NCBI GenBank assembly: GCA_937860145.1
Contig: CALMBF010000157.1
Coordinates: 1-35,767, forward strand
Source: an uncultured Geobacter sp.
Lineage (GTDB): Bacteria; Desulfobacterota; Desulfuromonadia; Geobacterales; DSM-12255
Direction of reading: 5' to 3'
DNA: 35,767 nt
In this document: positions 24,100 to 32,953 of the stretch, in pieces
How the letters are laid out: every line of letters starts with the position of its first letter
Numbering within the stretch: position 1 is the first letter of the stretch
Translations under genes and position numbers: made by a program
The notes under the pieces: generated by a model
The model's database searches: none
Seen by the model: the letters and a program-made list of their open reading frames with translations, nothing else
What the model was told of the DNA's origin: nothing

Positions 24100-25371
24100 G
24101 TGAAAATAAAATTGATCTATCCAAAGTGGCCCAAGCTGGACCGCCAGACCGAATTCAATCTCCCCCCCCACGGGCCGGTCTGCTTCGCGGCCACCATTCC
24201 CGGCGATGTGGAGGTCGTCTTCACCGACGAGCATGTGGAGCCGATAGATTTCGACGATCCGGCCGACCTTGTCGCCATCTCCTGCATGCTCACCTGCCAG
24301 ATCAAGCGGGGATGGGAGGTCGCCGACCAGTTCCGTGCCCGGGGCATTCCGGTCATTTTCGGCGGCATCGGCACCATGCTCCACGCCGAGGAGACCATGG
24401 CCCATGCCGACTCGGTCTTCCTCGGCGAGACGGAAGGGCGCTTCGCCGGCGTCATCGAGGACCTGCGTCGCGGCCGGCTGCAGAAGCTCTATGACTACCA
24501 GTGGAATTTCCCCGACATCACGCTTGTCGGCCCGGCCCGCCGGGAGATCCTCAACCGCGAGAAGTACAATTACCGCGGCCTGCAGATGGTCGACCTGATC
24601 CATGCCTCCCGCGGCTGCCGTTTCAACTGTTTCCCCTGCTGTACCCCCTACCTGGGGGGACGGGAGTTCCGGCCCCGCCCCATCGACGACGTGGTGGCCG
24701 AGATCGCGACCATCAACAACAACCGCCTCTTCTTCGTGGACAACTCCATGTCCCAGAACGACCAGTGGGAGAAGGACCTGTTCAGGGCGCTGATCCCCCT
24801 GAAGAAGAAGTGGGTCAGCCACCCGATCAAGGATACGGACGAGATCCTCGACCTGGCTGCCGAAGCGGGGTGCTGGTACGTCTACCAGGCCATCTTCGAC
24901 ACCTCGGACCATATCCGCCGCCGGGTCAAGCGCCTGCAGGAGCGGGGGATCGGCGTGGAGGGGACCATCATCCTCGGCACCGACGACCAGGACGAGGATT
25001 ACATCAAACGCCTGGTGGATTTCCTCCTGGAGATCAACCTGGACCTGGCCGAGTTCACCATCCTCACCCCGTTCCCCCAGACCCCCATCAGGGAGACTCT
25101 GGCGCAGGAGGGGCGGATCCTCTCCAATGACTGGTACCGGTACACCGGGGCCGATGTCGTCTACCAGCCGGCCAAGATGTCACCGGAAAAGCTGCAGGAG
25201 ATGTTCTACTATGCCTGGGATACCTTCTATGGCGACTGCAGCCAGAACCTGAAGATGGCAAAGCTGTTCATGAAGGTCATCGAGAAGGAGAGGGCCGACA
25301 ACACCTACCGCCATCACAATCTGCGCCGCGGCCGCTGGTCAGGCGGCAGGGAGCAGGTGGGGGGCGAATGA
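24100..25371 (+). CDS. B12-binding-type radical SAM enzyme 1
   Basis: The 423-residue enzyme has an N-terminal cobalamin-binding-like Rossmann region (about 1-130: LPPHGPVCFAATIPGDVEVVFTDEHVE, PVIFGGIGTMLHAEE, DSVFLGETEGRF) and a radical SAM core with CRFNCFPC (Cys173, Cys177, Cys180). The cobalamin His motif DxHxxG is not seen, as is common in this class. Members methylate or rearrange unactivated carbons, including lipids and hopanoids. GTG at 24100 has AAGGAG nine bases upstream, a fresh ribosome site after a 58-base gap. Its stop overlaps the second B12-type enzyme, implying joint action. Two further cysteines follow the motif (CCTPYLGG). Confidence 0.92.
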   Translation: MKIKLIYPKWPKLDRQTEFNLPPHGPVCFAATIPGDVEVVFTDEHVEPIDFDDPADLVAISCMLTCQIKRGWEVADQFRARGIPVIFGGIGTMLHAEETMAHADSVFLGETEGRFAGVIEDLRRGRLQKLYDYQWNFPDITLVGPARREILNREKYNYRGLQMVDLIHASRGCRFNCFPCCTPYLGGREFRPRPIDDVVAEIATINNNRLFFVDNSMSQNDQWEKDLFRALIPLKKKWVSHPIKDTDEILDLAAEAGCWYVYQAIFDTSDHIRRRVKRLQERGIGVEGTIILGTDDQDEDYIKRLVDFLLEINLDLAEFTILTPFPQTPIRETLAQEGRILSNDWYRYTGADVVYQPAKMSPEKLQEMFYYAWDTFYGDCSQNLKMAKLFMKVIEKERADNTYRHHNLRRGRWSGGREQVGGE

Positions 25372-26729
25372 AAGTTCTCCTCATCTCTGCCAATGTGACC
25401 CTCGCTCCGTATCCGATCTATCCCATCGGCCTGAGCATGGTCTCCGCCGCCCTTGCCGATGCAGGCCACGACGTGCTCCAGGCGGATTTCCTCTTCCACG
25501 ACACGTCCCTGGAGGCTCTCGGCGAGGAGATACGGGGATACGATCCGGACATCGTCGGCATCTCGGTGCGCAATATCGACAACGTCAACCTGATGAACGA
25601 GAAGTACTACATCGAGAACGTGAAGAACATCGTCTCCACGGTGCATCAGGTATCCACCGCCAAGGTCGTCCTGGGTGGTGCCGGGTTTTCCCTCATCCCC
25701 CGTCTGATCCTGGACGAGACCGGGGCAGACTACGGCGTCGTGGGTGAGGGTGAGCAACTGATGGTTGAGTTTGCCGACAACGCCGCCAGGGGGATCTACC
25801 CGGACGACCCTCTCATCGGGCCCGCACCCCGTATCCACGGCAAGGAGATCGGCTCGGCCCTCTACGACGAGCGCCTGCTGCAGTTCTACCTCCACAGCGG
25901 CAGCATCGCCTCCATCCAGACCAAGCGCGGCTGCTCCTACAAGTGCGTCTACTGCTCCTACCCGCTGCTGGAAGGTGCCCAGCTGCGCAAGCGGGACCCG
26001 AAGGAGGTCGTGGACGATATCAGGAAGCTCCGGGACAGGTACAACTCCAACTACATATTCTTCGTCGATTCGGTGTTCAACGATGACGAGGGGGCCTACC
26101 TTGAGGTGGTCGACGAGATGCTCCGCCAGGAGATCTCCATTCCCTGGACCGCCTTCATCAAGCCGGGCGGCCTGACGGACGACATCGTCCTGAAGATGAA
26201 AAATACCGGGTTCGCCGCCGCAGAGGTTGGGGCCGATGCCGCCTGCGACACCACCCTGACGAAGATGGGGAAGAATTTCCTCTTCAGGGACGTGGTCGAA
26301 TGCAACGACATTCTCACCCGTCACGGCATCGCCACCTCCCACTTCTTCATGTTCGGCGGCCCGGGAGAGACGGAGGAGACGGTACGGGAGGGGATCGCCA
26401 ATATCCTCTCCCTGAAAAAGTGTGTCGCCTTCATCTTCATGGGCATCCGCATCCTGCCGGACACCCCCCTGGCCAGGCTCGCGGAACGGGAAAACATCGT
26501 CGCCCCGGGTGACGGCATGCTCAAGCCGGTCTACTATATCTCCCCCGGCGTCGACAAGGCGTGGATGGAGAAGACCCTGACCGAGGCCTTCGAAGGGGTG
26601 CGCCACTGCCTGTTCCCCCCCGATACCATGGACAACAGCCTGCAGATCCTGCACAAGCTCGGCTACACCGGCCCCATGTGGGACCTCCTCCTGCCGGGGG
26701 CAAAACGGGAGCGTAACCGGCATGCCTGA
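25368..26729 (+). CDS. B12-binding-type radical SAM enzyme 2
   Basis: The 453-residue enzyme follows the previous one by ATGA overlap. The N-terminal part (PIYPIGLSMVSAALADAGHDV, DIVGISVRNIDN, VVLGGAGFSLIP, DYGVVGEGEQLMVEF) has the B12-binding domain pattern, and the core has CSYKCVYC (Cys189, Cys193, Cys196) followed by YPLLEGAQLRKRDP and the SAM-binding FGGPGETEETV. The C-terminal part is helical. It resembles BchE/HpnP-like lipid- or pigment-modifying enzymes in layout. Substrate and reaction are unknown; neighbours indicate action on the acyl chain or the lipid headgroup. Confidence 0.92.
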   Translation: MKVLLISANVTLAPYPIYPIGLSMVSAALADAGHDVLQADFLFHDTSLEALGEEIRGYDPDIVGISVRNIDNVNLMNEKYYIENVKNIVSTVHQVSTAKVVLGGAGFSLIPRLILDETGADYGVVGEGEQLMVEFADNAARGIYPDDPLIGPAPRIHGKEIGSALYDERLLQFYLHSGSIASIQTKRGCSYKCVYCSYPLLEGAQLRKRDPKEVVDDIRKLRDRYNSNYIFFVDSVFNDDEGAYLEVVDEMLRQEISIPWTAFIKPGGLTDDIVLKMKNTGFAAAEVGADAACDTTLTKMGKNFLFRDVVECNDILTRHGIATSHFFMFGGPGETEETVREGIANILSLKKCVAFIFMGIRILPDTPLARLAERENIVAPGDGMLKPVYYISPGVDKAWMEKTLTEAFEGVRHCLFPPDTMDNSLQILHKLGYTGPMWDLLLPGAKRERNRHA

Positions 26730-27918
26730 GGAGGGTTCACTCCCGGCTGGCTTCCTCTGGGCCGCCCTGCCGGTGTACAACAACCGCGAGACCCTGCGCC
26801 GGGTCGTGGTCGAGACCCTGGCGGTCGTCGACCACGTGGTGGTGGTCGACGACGGCTGCACGGACGCCGATGTCGGCGAGCTCCTCGCCGGACTGGACGT
26901 GACCATCCTGTCCCACGACCGCAACCGGGGGAAGGGGGCGGCCATCCTGACCGCTTCCCGTTACATCGAATCCAGGGGGGGGACCTATATGGTCACGGTG
27001 GACACGGACGGCCAGCATCTCCCCGCCGACATCACCAGGTTCATTCCGGCCATCGACCCCGACAACCCCGCTGTCATCATCGGCTGCCGCGACTTCAATA
27101 CCCCCAATGTCCCCGGCTCCAGCAGGTTCGGCCGCTCATTCGCCAACTTCTGGCTCCTGGTGGAGACCGGTTGCGTGGTGAACGACTGCCAGAGCGGCTT
27201 TCGCGCCTACCCGGTCAGGGAGCTCAACCGCCTCACCTTCAGCGGCTCCCGTTACGACTTCGAGGCCGAAGTCCTTGCCCGTGCCGCCTGGGCGGGCCTG
27301 GGCCTCAGGATGGTGGACATCGGGGTCATCTACCCGAAACCGGAAGAAAGGGTTTCCAGTTTCCGCCCCTTCATGGACAACCTCAGGCTCACCCACTGCC
27401 ACGCCATGCTGGTGCTGCGCCGCCTGCTCCCCATCCCCCACAGGAAACTCGTCCGGCGTCAGAAGAGTTTCGACCTGTCGCTGCTGCGCCATCCCGCCAA
27501 GGTGCTGCGCCTCCTGCTCAGGGAGAACGCCACCCCCGAAGGGCTTGCCCTTGCCGCGGGCGTCGGCATGCTCATCGCCGTGCTCCCCATCTTTTTCCTC
27601 CATACCGGCGTGATCCTCTACGTAGCCCAGCGGCTCAGGCTGAACAAGCTGGTGGCACTCAACATCCAGCACCTGGCCATGCCGCCGTTCGTACCCGCTC
27701 TCTGCATCGAACTGGGGTATTATCTGCGCCACGGCCGCTGGCTGACCGACCTCTCCTTTGCCACGGTCTTCAGGCAGTTCTCCGCCAGGCTCTACGAGTG
27801 GTTCCTCGGTTCGCTCCTCATCGCCCCCCTGGCCGCGCTCCTCGCCGGGGGAATCATGTATGTCACCGCAGCCGCCATCAGGAAGTACAGGTATGCCAGT
27901 GCGCCGGAACGGTGTTGA
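26722..27918 (+). CDS. GT2 glycosyltransferase with C-terminal DUF2062 membrane domain
   Basis: Residues 1 to about 230 form a family 2 glycosyltransferase: ALPVYNNRETL, VVVVDDGCTDAD, NRGKGAAILTA and the metal-binding DTDGQHLPAD, with DCQSGFRAYP near the acceptor side. Residues about 265-395 match DUF2062, a hydrophobic domain with three or four membrane segments (GMLIAVLPIFFLHTGVILY, FVPALCIELGYYL, FLGSLLIAPLAALLAGGIMYV). It would transfer a sugar from a nucleotide- or polyprenyl-linked donor to a membrane lipid. Aryl polyene clusters have a combined glycosyltransferase/acyltransferase; here the acyltransferase is the next, separate gene. Confidence 0.92.
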   Translation: MPEEGSLPAGFLWAALPVYNNRETLRRVVVETLAVVDHVVVVDDGCTDADVGELLAGLDVTILSHDRNRGKGAAILTASRYIESRGGTYMVTVDTDGQHLPADITRFIPAIDPDNPAVIIGCRDFNTPNVPGSSRFGRSFANFWLLVETGCVVNDCQSGFRAYPVRELNRLTFSGSRYDFEAEVLARAAWAGLGLRMVDIGVIYPKPEERVSSFRPFMDNLRLTHCHAMLVLRRLLPIPHRKLVRRQKSFDLSLLRHPAKVLRLLLRENATPEGLALAAGVGMLIAVLPIFFLHTGVILYVAQRLRLNKLVALNIQHLAMPPFVPALCIELGYYLRHGRWLTDLSFATVFRQFSARLYEWFLGSLLIAPLAALLAGGIMYVTAAAIRKYRYASAPERC

Positions 27919-28804
27919 ACGGAAAAGGGGAAACCGGCTCGGCATCTGGTTCTTCCAGACTGCCGCACGCCTGACCGGTCTGAAGGGGGCTTACGGTCTC
28001 CTCTACATCGTCTGCACCTACTACCTGCTCGACCTCCCGCTGGTCCGGGAAACGCTCCCCTACATCCGCCGTCGCTTCCCCACCCACGGCCCGCTGCGCC
28101 GTCTTTTCGACCTGTATCTCCTCTTCGTCAGCCAGGGGAAATGCCTCCTCGACCGTTTTGCCATCTCGGCCGGCTACGACGGCATCGGGGTCGACATCGT
28201 CGGCTACGACAGGCTCGGGGAACTGCTGACTGACGACAACAGGGGATTCATTCTCCTTACCGCCCACGTGGGGAGCTGGCAGGTGGCCATGTCGTCCCTC
28301 GACAGGTTCGACCGTGACGTCTATGCCATGATGCGCCCCGAGGACAATGCCGCCGTTCGCGAGGCCCTCGAACTCGGCACCGACAGCGAGCGGATCAGGG
28401 TCATCCTCACCAGCGGCGCCCTGGGGGGCGTGGTAGAGGCGTTGCAGGCCCTGGAGAGCGGTGCCCTGGTGACCATCATGGGGGACCGTCCCTACGACTT
28501 CCCCTCGGTCGGAGTACAGTTTCTCGGCGGCGAGGTCCGCTTCCCCCACGGCGCCTTCACCCTTGCGGCGGCAGCCAGATGCCCCGTGGTAGTGCTCCTC
28601 TCCGCCAAGGTCGCGGCCTATCGTTACGTTGTCGATGTGAGCAATATCATCCCGCCGCCGGAAAAGGTGCGCGGCCGGGGGAACGAGGCGATCACCGCCG
28701 CCGTGCAGCGGTACGCCCGAATCCTCCAGGAGTACGTGGAAACATACCCGCTCCAGTGGTTCGTCTTCCGGGACATCTGGAAGGAGAGGGGGGGGAAATC
28801 GTGA
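27893..28804 (+). CDS. LpxL/HtrB-like lipid acyltransferase, catalytic acid replaced by Gln
   Basis: The 303-residue membrane-associated protein resembles lipid A late acyltransferases and the acyltransferase half of aryl polyene ApeJ-type proteins. It has an N-terminal hydrophobic segment (AYGLLYIVCTYYLL) and the motif FILLTAHVGSWQVA, where His125 is kept but the HX4D/E acid is Gln130. Other family blocks follow (DRPYDFPSVGVQFLGGEVRFPHGAFTLA). The Gln may alter the reaction or mark a subfamily. ATG at 27893 is a good start; it overlaps the glycosyltransferase by 26 bases, so the two are coupled. It ends overlapping the SbcD-like start. Confidence 0.88.
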   Translation: MPVRRNGVERKRGNRLGIWFFQTAARLTGLKGAYGLLYIVCTYYLLDLPLVRETLPYIRRRFPTHGPLRRLFDLYLLFVSQGKCLLDRFAISAGYDGIGVDIVGYDRLGELLTDDNRGFILLTAHVGSWQVAMSSLDRFDRDVYAMMRPEDNAAVREALELGTDSERIRVILTSGALGGVVEALQALESGALVTIMGDRPYDFPSVGVQFLGGEVRFPHGAFTLAAAARCPVVVLLSAKVAAYRYVVDVSNIIPPPEKVRGRGNEAITAAVQRYARILQEYVETYPLQWFVFRDIWKERGGKS

Positions 28805-30051
28805 TCAGGTTCATCCATACCGCCGACATCCACCTGGGGAAGACCTACCGCACCTCGACAGGCGAGGGGGAGCGCTACGAGGACTTTTTCCGCATGCTCG
28901 GCAGCATCGTGGCCGACGCCGTTAGCGAACAGGTCGACTTCGTCCTCATCGCCGGCGACCTGTTCCACACCGGCCAGATCCTCCCCCGGACCTTTGCCCG
29001 CACCATCGAGACCCTGCAGACGCTCAAGGATAACCATGTCCCGTGCATCGCCGTTGAGGGGAACCACGACTGGATCCACCGCCGGGACAGCATCTCCTGG
29101 ATGGAGGCGCTCTCCCAGATGGGCTACATCCGCCTGCTCCGCCCCTCGCGCACGGAGAGTGGCGGCTACCGTTTCGATCCGTTCGATCCGGCGACCGGCA
29201 TGGGGGGGCACATCGAGATCAAGGGGCTCAACATCTACGGCCTCGGCTACATCGGCACCCAGGCCGGTGCCCATGTGGGGCGCATCTGCGAGGCGGTGAC
29301 GACTGGGAACAACCTCCTTCTCTTCCACGTGGGGATATGGACCTATTCGCCGGTGGAGATCGGCAACATGAAGCCGGAGGAGGCGCTGCCGCTGGCCGCT
29401 GTCTTCGACTACGTCGCCCTCGGCCACGGTCACAAACCCTACATCATCTCCACCACCGGAGGCCGCCCCTGCGCTTTCAACCCGGGTTCACCCGAATGCG
29501 TCAATTTCGGCGAGGAGAGATACGACAAGGGGTATTACCTCGTTACCGTCGCGGACGGAGTCTATGCCCACGAGTTCCGCCCGACCGACCCGCGCCCCAT
29601 GCTGGTGACCACGATCGATCTCGACGGTGCCGATGATGCTGACACAGCGCTGCTACGCTTCCGCGAACAGGTCGGCGCGATGTGCGCGGCGATCGATGAT
29701 GACCGCCAGCCGCTCCTGGAGGTGAAACTCACCGGCCGGGTCGGTTTCCACCCCTTCGAACTGGGCCGGGAGCGGCTTCGCCTGGCTCTCGGGGAGATCT
29801 GCAATCCCCTCCATGTGGAGATCAAGAACCACCTCTCCCTGGTCACTGCCGGCAGTGGCACCGAAACCGAGAAGAAGAGCCTTGCCGAAATCGAGCGGGA
29901 GGTGCTCAGGGATCTGGTTGCCGCGAAAAGCGAGTACAAGGGCCGGGAGGATGAGCTGGTGCGCCTGTCTCTGGCGATTCGTGACCAGGTCCTCAAGGGC
30001 GAGGTGGATGGCGAGGAACTGCTGGGACTCCTGATGCGGGAGCCTGCCTGA
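28801..30051 (+). CDS. sbcD: SbcD/Mre11-like DNA nuclease subunit
   Basis: The 416-residue calcineurin-type phosphoesterase has the five-part metal motif: ADIHLGK (Asp9, His11), GDLFH (Asp53), GNHDW (Asn88, His89), LLLFHVG and GHGHKP. With SbcC it cuts blocked DNA ends and hairpins. The GTG at 28801 overlaps the acyltransferase stop (GTGA), putting a DNA repair gene inside a lipid operon. The C-terminal 120 residues are helical and charged and would cap SbcC. The symbol names the family; a canonical pair elsewhere in the genome cannot be excluded. Confidence 0.92.
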   Translation: MIRFIHTADIHLGKTYRTSTGEGERYEDFFRMLGSIVADAVSEQVDFVLIAGDLFHTGQILPRTFARTIETLQTLKDNHVPCIAVEGNHDWIHRRDSISWMEALSQMGYIRLLRPSRTESGGYRFDPFDPATGMGGHIEIKGLNIYGLGYIGTQAGAHVGRICEAVTTGNNLLLFHVGIWTYSPVEIGNMKPEEALPLAAVFDYVALGHGHKPYIISTTGGRPCAFNPGSPECVNFGEERYDKGYYLVTVADGVYAHEFRPTDPRPMLVTTIDLDGADDADTALLRFREQVGAMCAAIDDDRQPLLEVKLTGRVGFHPFELGRERLRLALGEICNPLHVEIKNHLSLVTAGSGTETEKKSLAEIEREVLRDLVAAKSEYKGREDELVRLSLAIRDQVLKGEVDGEELLGLLMREPA

Positions 30052-32504
30052 TGCAGATACTTTCCCTTCACCTGAAGAACATCAAGTCCCACCGCGACAC
30101 TGAACTCTCCTTTTCCGCCGGTATCAACGTCCTTTCCGGCCCCAACGGCGTCGGCAAGAGCACGGTGTTCGAAGCCATCGGTTATGCCCTGTTTGGTGTC
30201 GATGCCAGGGACTTCGTCTCCAACATCGACCGGTTCCTCTCCATCGGTGCCAATAAGGGGGAGATCACCGTCACGTTCCGCACGGACGCCGGAGAAACCT
30301 GGCGGGTGACCCGTACCGTCGGCACTCCTGCCAAGTGGCTTCTGGCAAGGGAGCAGGGCGGGGAGTTCGAAGTGGAGGAGCACGCCCGCATCGAGGAGAC
30401 CGAAACCCGCATCGCCGCACTCCTGGGACTCGACAACGGCCGTCCTCTGGCGGACCAGTTCAAGCTGGTGATCGGTCCCTTCCAGAACGAATTCCTCGGC
30501 CCTTTCGTCATCAAGCAGCCCACCAAGCGGCAGGATGCGTTCGACGAGATCCTGGGTATCGATGCCTGGCGGAAGACCTTCAGGAACACCAGCTCGCTGC
30601 TCGCAACGGTTCAGGAGAAGGTGAAGCTTCTTGCCGTTGAAATAGAGGGGAAAGAGAATCAGCTCGCCGTCCTCCCCGAGTACGAGGAGGAGATGGCGAA
30701 GGTAACGGCGGATGCGGTGGAGCTCCGAAAGGCCCATGCGGTTCATGCGGAAGCCCTGCGGACAGTAGAGGAGCGTCTTGTCGAGCTTGATGGACAGGAA
30801 AAAAGGATTGCCGCCCTCCAGGCCGACATCCTGATCCTTGCCAACCGCATCTCTGATGGCGAAGGGAAGGTCCGGGACCAGAAGCAGCGGGTAGAAGAGG
30901 CTGAGAAGGCTGGCAAGGTTCTGGAACAGACCCGGCCGGGCAAGGACGCGTATGAAGGGGCCGAGTCGACGCTTGTGACATTGCGGGAGAAGGAGCAGCA
31001 GCGTCGTGACATAGAGAAGGAGGTCGCTCTCCTGGAACAGGCGGCCCAGCGCCTGACCCAGGCAGCCGACCACGAGCGGAACGAGATAGAGATGGCAGGC
31101 AGGCTGATCACGGATGACGAAGCCGCCCTCGCCAAGGAACGGAAGGGACTCCAGCCTGACCCGAAAGTGATGGAGTCGGCTGCCCGGCTCACCGCCCTGC
31201 GGAGCGAGGCCAACCGTCTCCGGACGGAAAGGGGACTGCTGGACGGGCGCAGAGCCGCTCTTCTGGAGGGGCAGGAGAAACTTGGCGAGGGGATTTGTCC
31301 CTTCTTCAAGGAATCGTGTCAGAACGTTGCGGGAACCACTCCGATGGATGTGTTCACCGCACGGCTTGCAGACCTCGACAGGCAGGTGCATGGCATCTCC
31401 GAAGCCTTGGGAAAGCTTTCCCTGGAGGTAGCTGCCGCCGAGGAGGCAGAGAAGGGACTTGCTGCCTTCACGGTCCGGGTCCAGGAACTGGACAGGCAGG
31501 CTATGAACCTTGCAGAACGCCGCGCAAGGAACCAGGACCGTGCTGTCAAGCTGGCAGGAGTGGTTTCACAACACGCCGAGGCAGCGGCCCGGGTAAAAAG
31601 GCGCACGGACGATCTTCAGCTCTTTGCCGGCCTCGATGCAGAGATAGCTGCGGCTACCAAGGATCGTGCCCGGTTCCAGTCAGACCGCGACGCCTACCAT
31701 GCCCACGAGAAGGATGGCCTCGATCTGGACAATCGCCGCCAGTCGCTGGACAAGATGCTTCGTCTTCTGGATGAGCTTCAGAAACAGCTCGGCGCGAAGA
31801 ATGAAGAGCTTGACCGTCTCCGGGGTGCGTACCAGCACGACAGGCACGGGGAAGCCCGTAACGAGAAGGACAGGCTCGTAGCGAACGTAGCCGCGCTGCG
31901 CCAGCAGATGGCAGACCTGGAGAAGGATCGGGCGCGCCTCGAGGGGGAGATCGGCAAGCTGAAAGCGCTCAAGGAAGAGATCGACCGGAAACTGGCCGAG
32001 AAGGTCTCATTTGAGCAGAAAGAACAGCTGGTCAGGTTCCTCCGCAACCAGGTCTTCAAGAACGTTTCAGCCCAGCTCTCCGAGCGCTTCAGGGAGGAGA
32101 TAAGCCTGCGTGCCGACCGGATCTACCGGACCATTGCGGAGGCTGACGAAGAGCTGATCTGGGGCGAGAACTACCAGATCATCCTGCGGGATATGGCCGA
32201 TGGCGCAGTCCGCGAGCGGAGCGACGACCAGCTCTCCGGAGGCCAGACCATGAGCGCCGTAGTGGCCCTGCGTCTGGCACTGCTGCAGACCATTGGCGCC
32301 CGGATCGCCTTCTTCGACGAACCGACCTCGAATCTGGACTCGGCGCGGCGGGAAAACCTGGCCAAGGCCTTCCGGGCAATCGATGTGGGGCGCGAGGAGG
32401 TGACGGAGCATTGGTACGATCAGCTCTTCCTCGTCAGCCATGACGTTGCGTTCACCGAGATTACCGATCAGATGATCGATCTCGGAGCTGCCGGAGAGCC
32501 ATGA
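30051..32504 (+). CDS. sbcC: SbcC/Rad50-like SMC ATPase with CX6C hook
   Basis: The 817-residue protein has Walker A GPNGVGKST (30-38), two long coiled-coil arms, the hook at the middle (CPFFKESC, Cys416 and Cys423), the signature LSGGQTMSAVVALRLAL and Walker B IAFFDEPTSNLD near the C-terminus. The canonical zinc hook is CXXC; here two cysteines are six residues apart. It is shorter than E. coli SbcC (about 1050). Its start overlaps the sbcD stop (TGATG). Together they form an ATP-driven end-processing nuclease. A 145-base gap follows before the lipid genes resume. Confidence 0.93.
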   Translation: MQILSLHLKNIKSHRDTELSFSAGINVLSGPNGVGKSTVFEAIGYALFGVDARDFVSNIDRFLSIGANKGEITVTFRTDAGETWRVTRTVGTPAKWLLAREQGGEFEVEEHARIEETETRIAALLGLDNGRPLADQFKLVIGPFQNEFLGPFVIKQPTKRQDAFDEILGIDAWRKTFRNTSSLLATVQEKVKLLAVEIEGKENQLAVLPEYEEEMAKVTADAVELRKAHAVHAEALRTVEERLVELDGQEKRIAALQADILILANRISDGEGKVRDQKQRVEEAEKAGKVLEQTRPGKDAYEGAESTLVTLREKEQQRRDIEKEVALLEQAAQRLTQAADHERNEIEMAGRLITDDEAALAKERKGLQPDPKVMESAARLTALRSEANRLRTERGLLDGRRAALLEGQEKLGEGICPFFKESCQNVAGTTPMDVFTARLADLDRQVHGISEALGKLSLEVAAAEEAEKGLAAFTVRVQELDRQAMNLAERRARNQDRAVKLAGVVSQHAEAAARVKRRTDDLQLFAGLDAEIAAATKDRARFQSDRDAYHAHEKDGLDLDNRRQSLDKMLRLLDELQKQLGAKNEELDRLRGAYQHDRHGEARNEKDRLVANVAALRQQMADLEKDRARLEGEIGKLKALKEEIDRKLAEKVSFEQKEQLVRFLRNQVFKNVSAQLSERFREEISLRADRIYRTIAEADEELIWGENYQIILRDMADGAVRERSDDQLSGGQTMSAVVALRLALLQTIGARIAFFDEPTSNLDSARRENLAKAFRAIDVGREEVTEHWYDQLFLVSHDVAFTEITDQMIDLGAAGEP

Positions 32505-32649
32505 ACAGACGGGAGAGCGTCCCCTTTGCTCCTGGGTGAAGGAAATATCTTTCCAAATCAGCGGGAATAGTGCAAAATATCAAGTTCAGTAATCGGCTGC
32601 CGACGCGTGTTGAGGGTAGCTGTCTGCATATTCACACAAGGAGCGGAAC
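32505..32649. other. 145-base gap splitting the cluster
   Basis: This is the only clear break of more than 60 bases in the cluster after the CrtISO-like gene at 11126. It is AT-richer than its neighbours and ends with the AAGGAG of the second ACP. It probably holds a promoter for ACP2 and downstream genes, but I cannot point to a definite -35/-10 pair or a terminator hairpin. Confidence 0.4.
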
Positions 32650-32934
32650 ATGGCTGACAGGGAACAGGAACTGCGTGAAATTAGGAAATCCCTGAAGGAG
32701 ATGCTTGTCAGAGACCTTTCTCTTGAAGATATTAACCCCGAAGACATCAAGGATGACGAAGTCCTGTTCGGTGACGGCCTCGGCCTCGACTCGCTGGACG
32801 CTGTGGAGATCGTCGTCCTCCTGCAGAGGAATTTCGGTCTCGAGGTAAAAACCATGGACCAGGGGAGGGAGATCTTCTACTCCATCGACACCATTGCCAA
32901 CTTCATCTATGAGAACAGGAAAAAAGACGCCTGA
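32650..32934 (+). CDS. acyl carrier protein 2
   Basis: The 94-residue acidic protein has the phosphopantetheine site Ser48 in LGLDSLDAVEIVVLLQRNFG and an N-terminal extension of about ten charged residues. A strong AAGGAG lies before the ATG. It lies after a fresh 145-base gap that may hold a promoter and opens the last gene block (ACP, deacetylase, ketosynthase pair). It differs considerably from the ACP at 13864 and may carry a different stage or chain. Confidence 0.94.
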   Translation: MADREQELREIRKSLKEMLVRDLSLEDINPEDIKDDEVLFGDGLGLDSLDAVEIVVLLQRNFGLEVKTMDQGREIFYSIDTIANFIYENRKKDA

Positions 32935-32953
32935 CAAGCCGTTGTACGGCACG

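Noticed and set aside
25314-26945. A 543-codon minus-strand open frame over the second B12-type radical SAM gene
   Set aside because: Antisense shadow; the plus strand encodes a complete enzyme with conserved motifs.
29562-31391. A 609-codon minus-strand open frame across sbcD and sbcC
   Set aside because: Antisense shadow crossing two real genes; translation has no family similarity.
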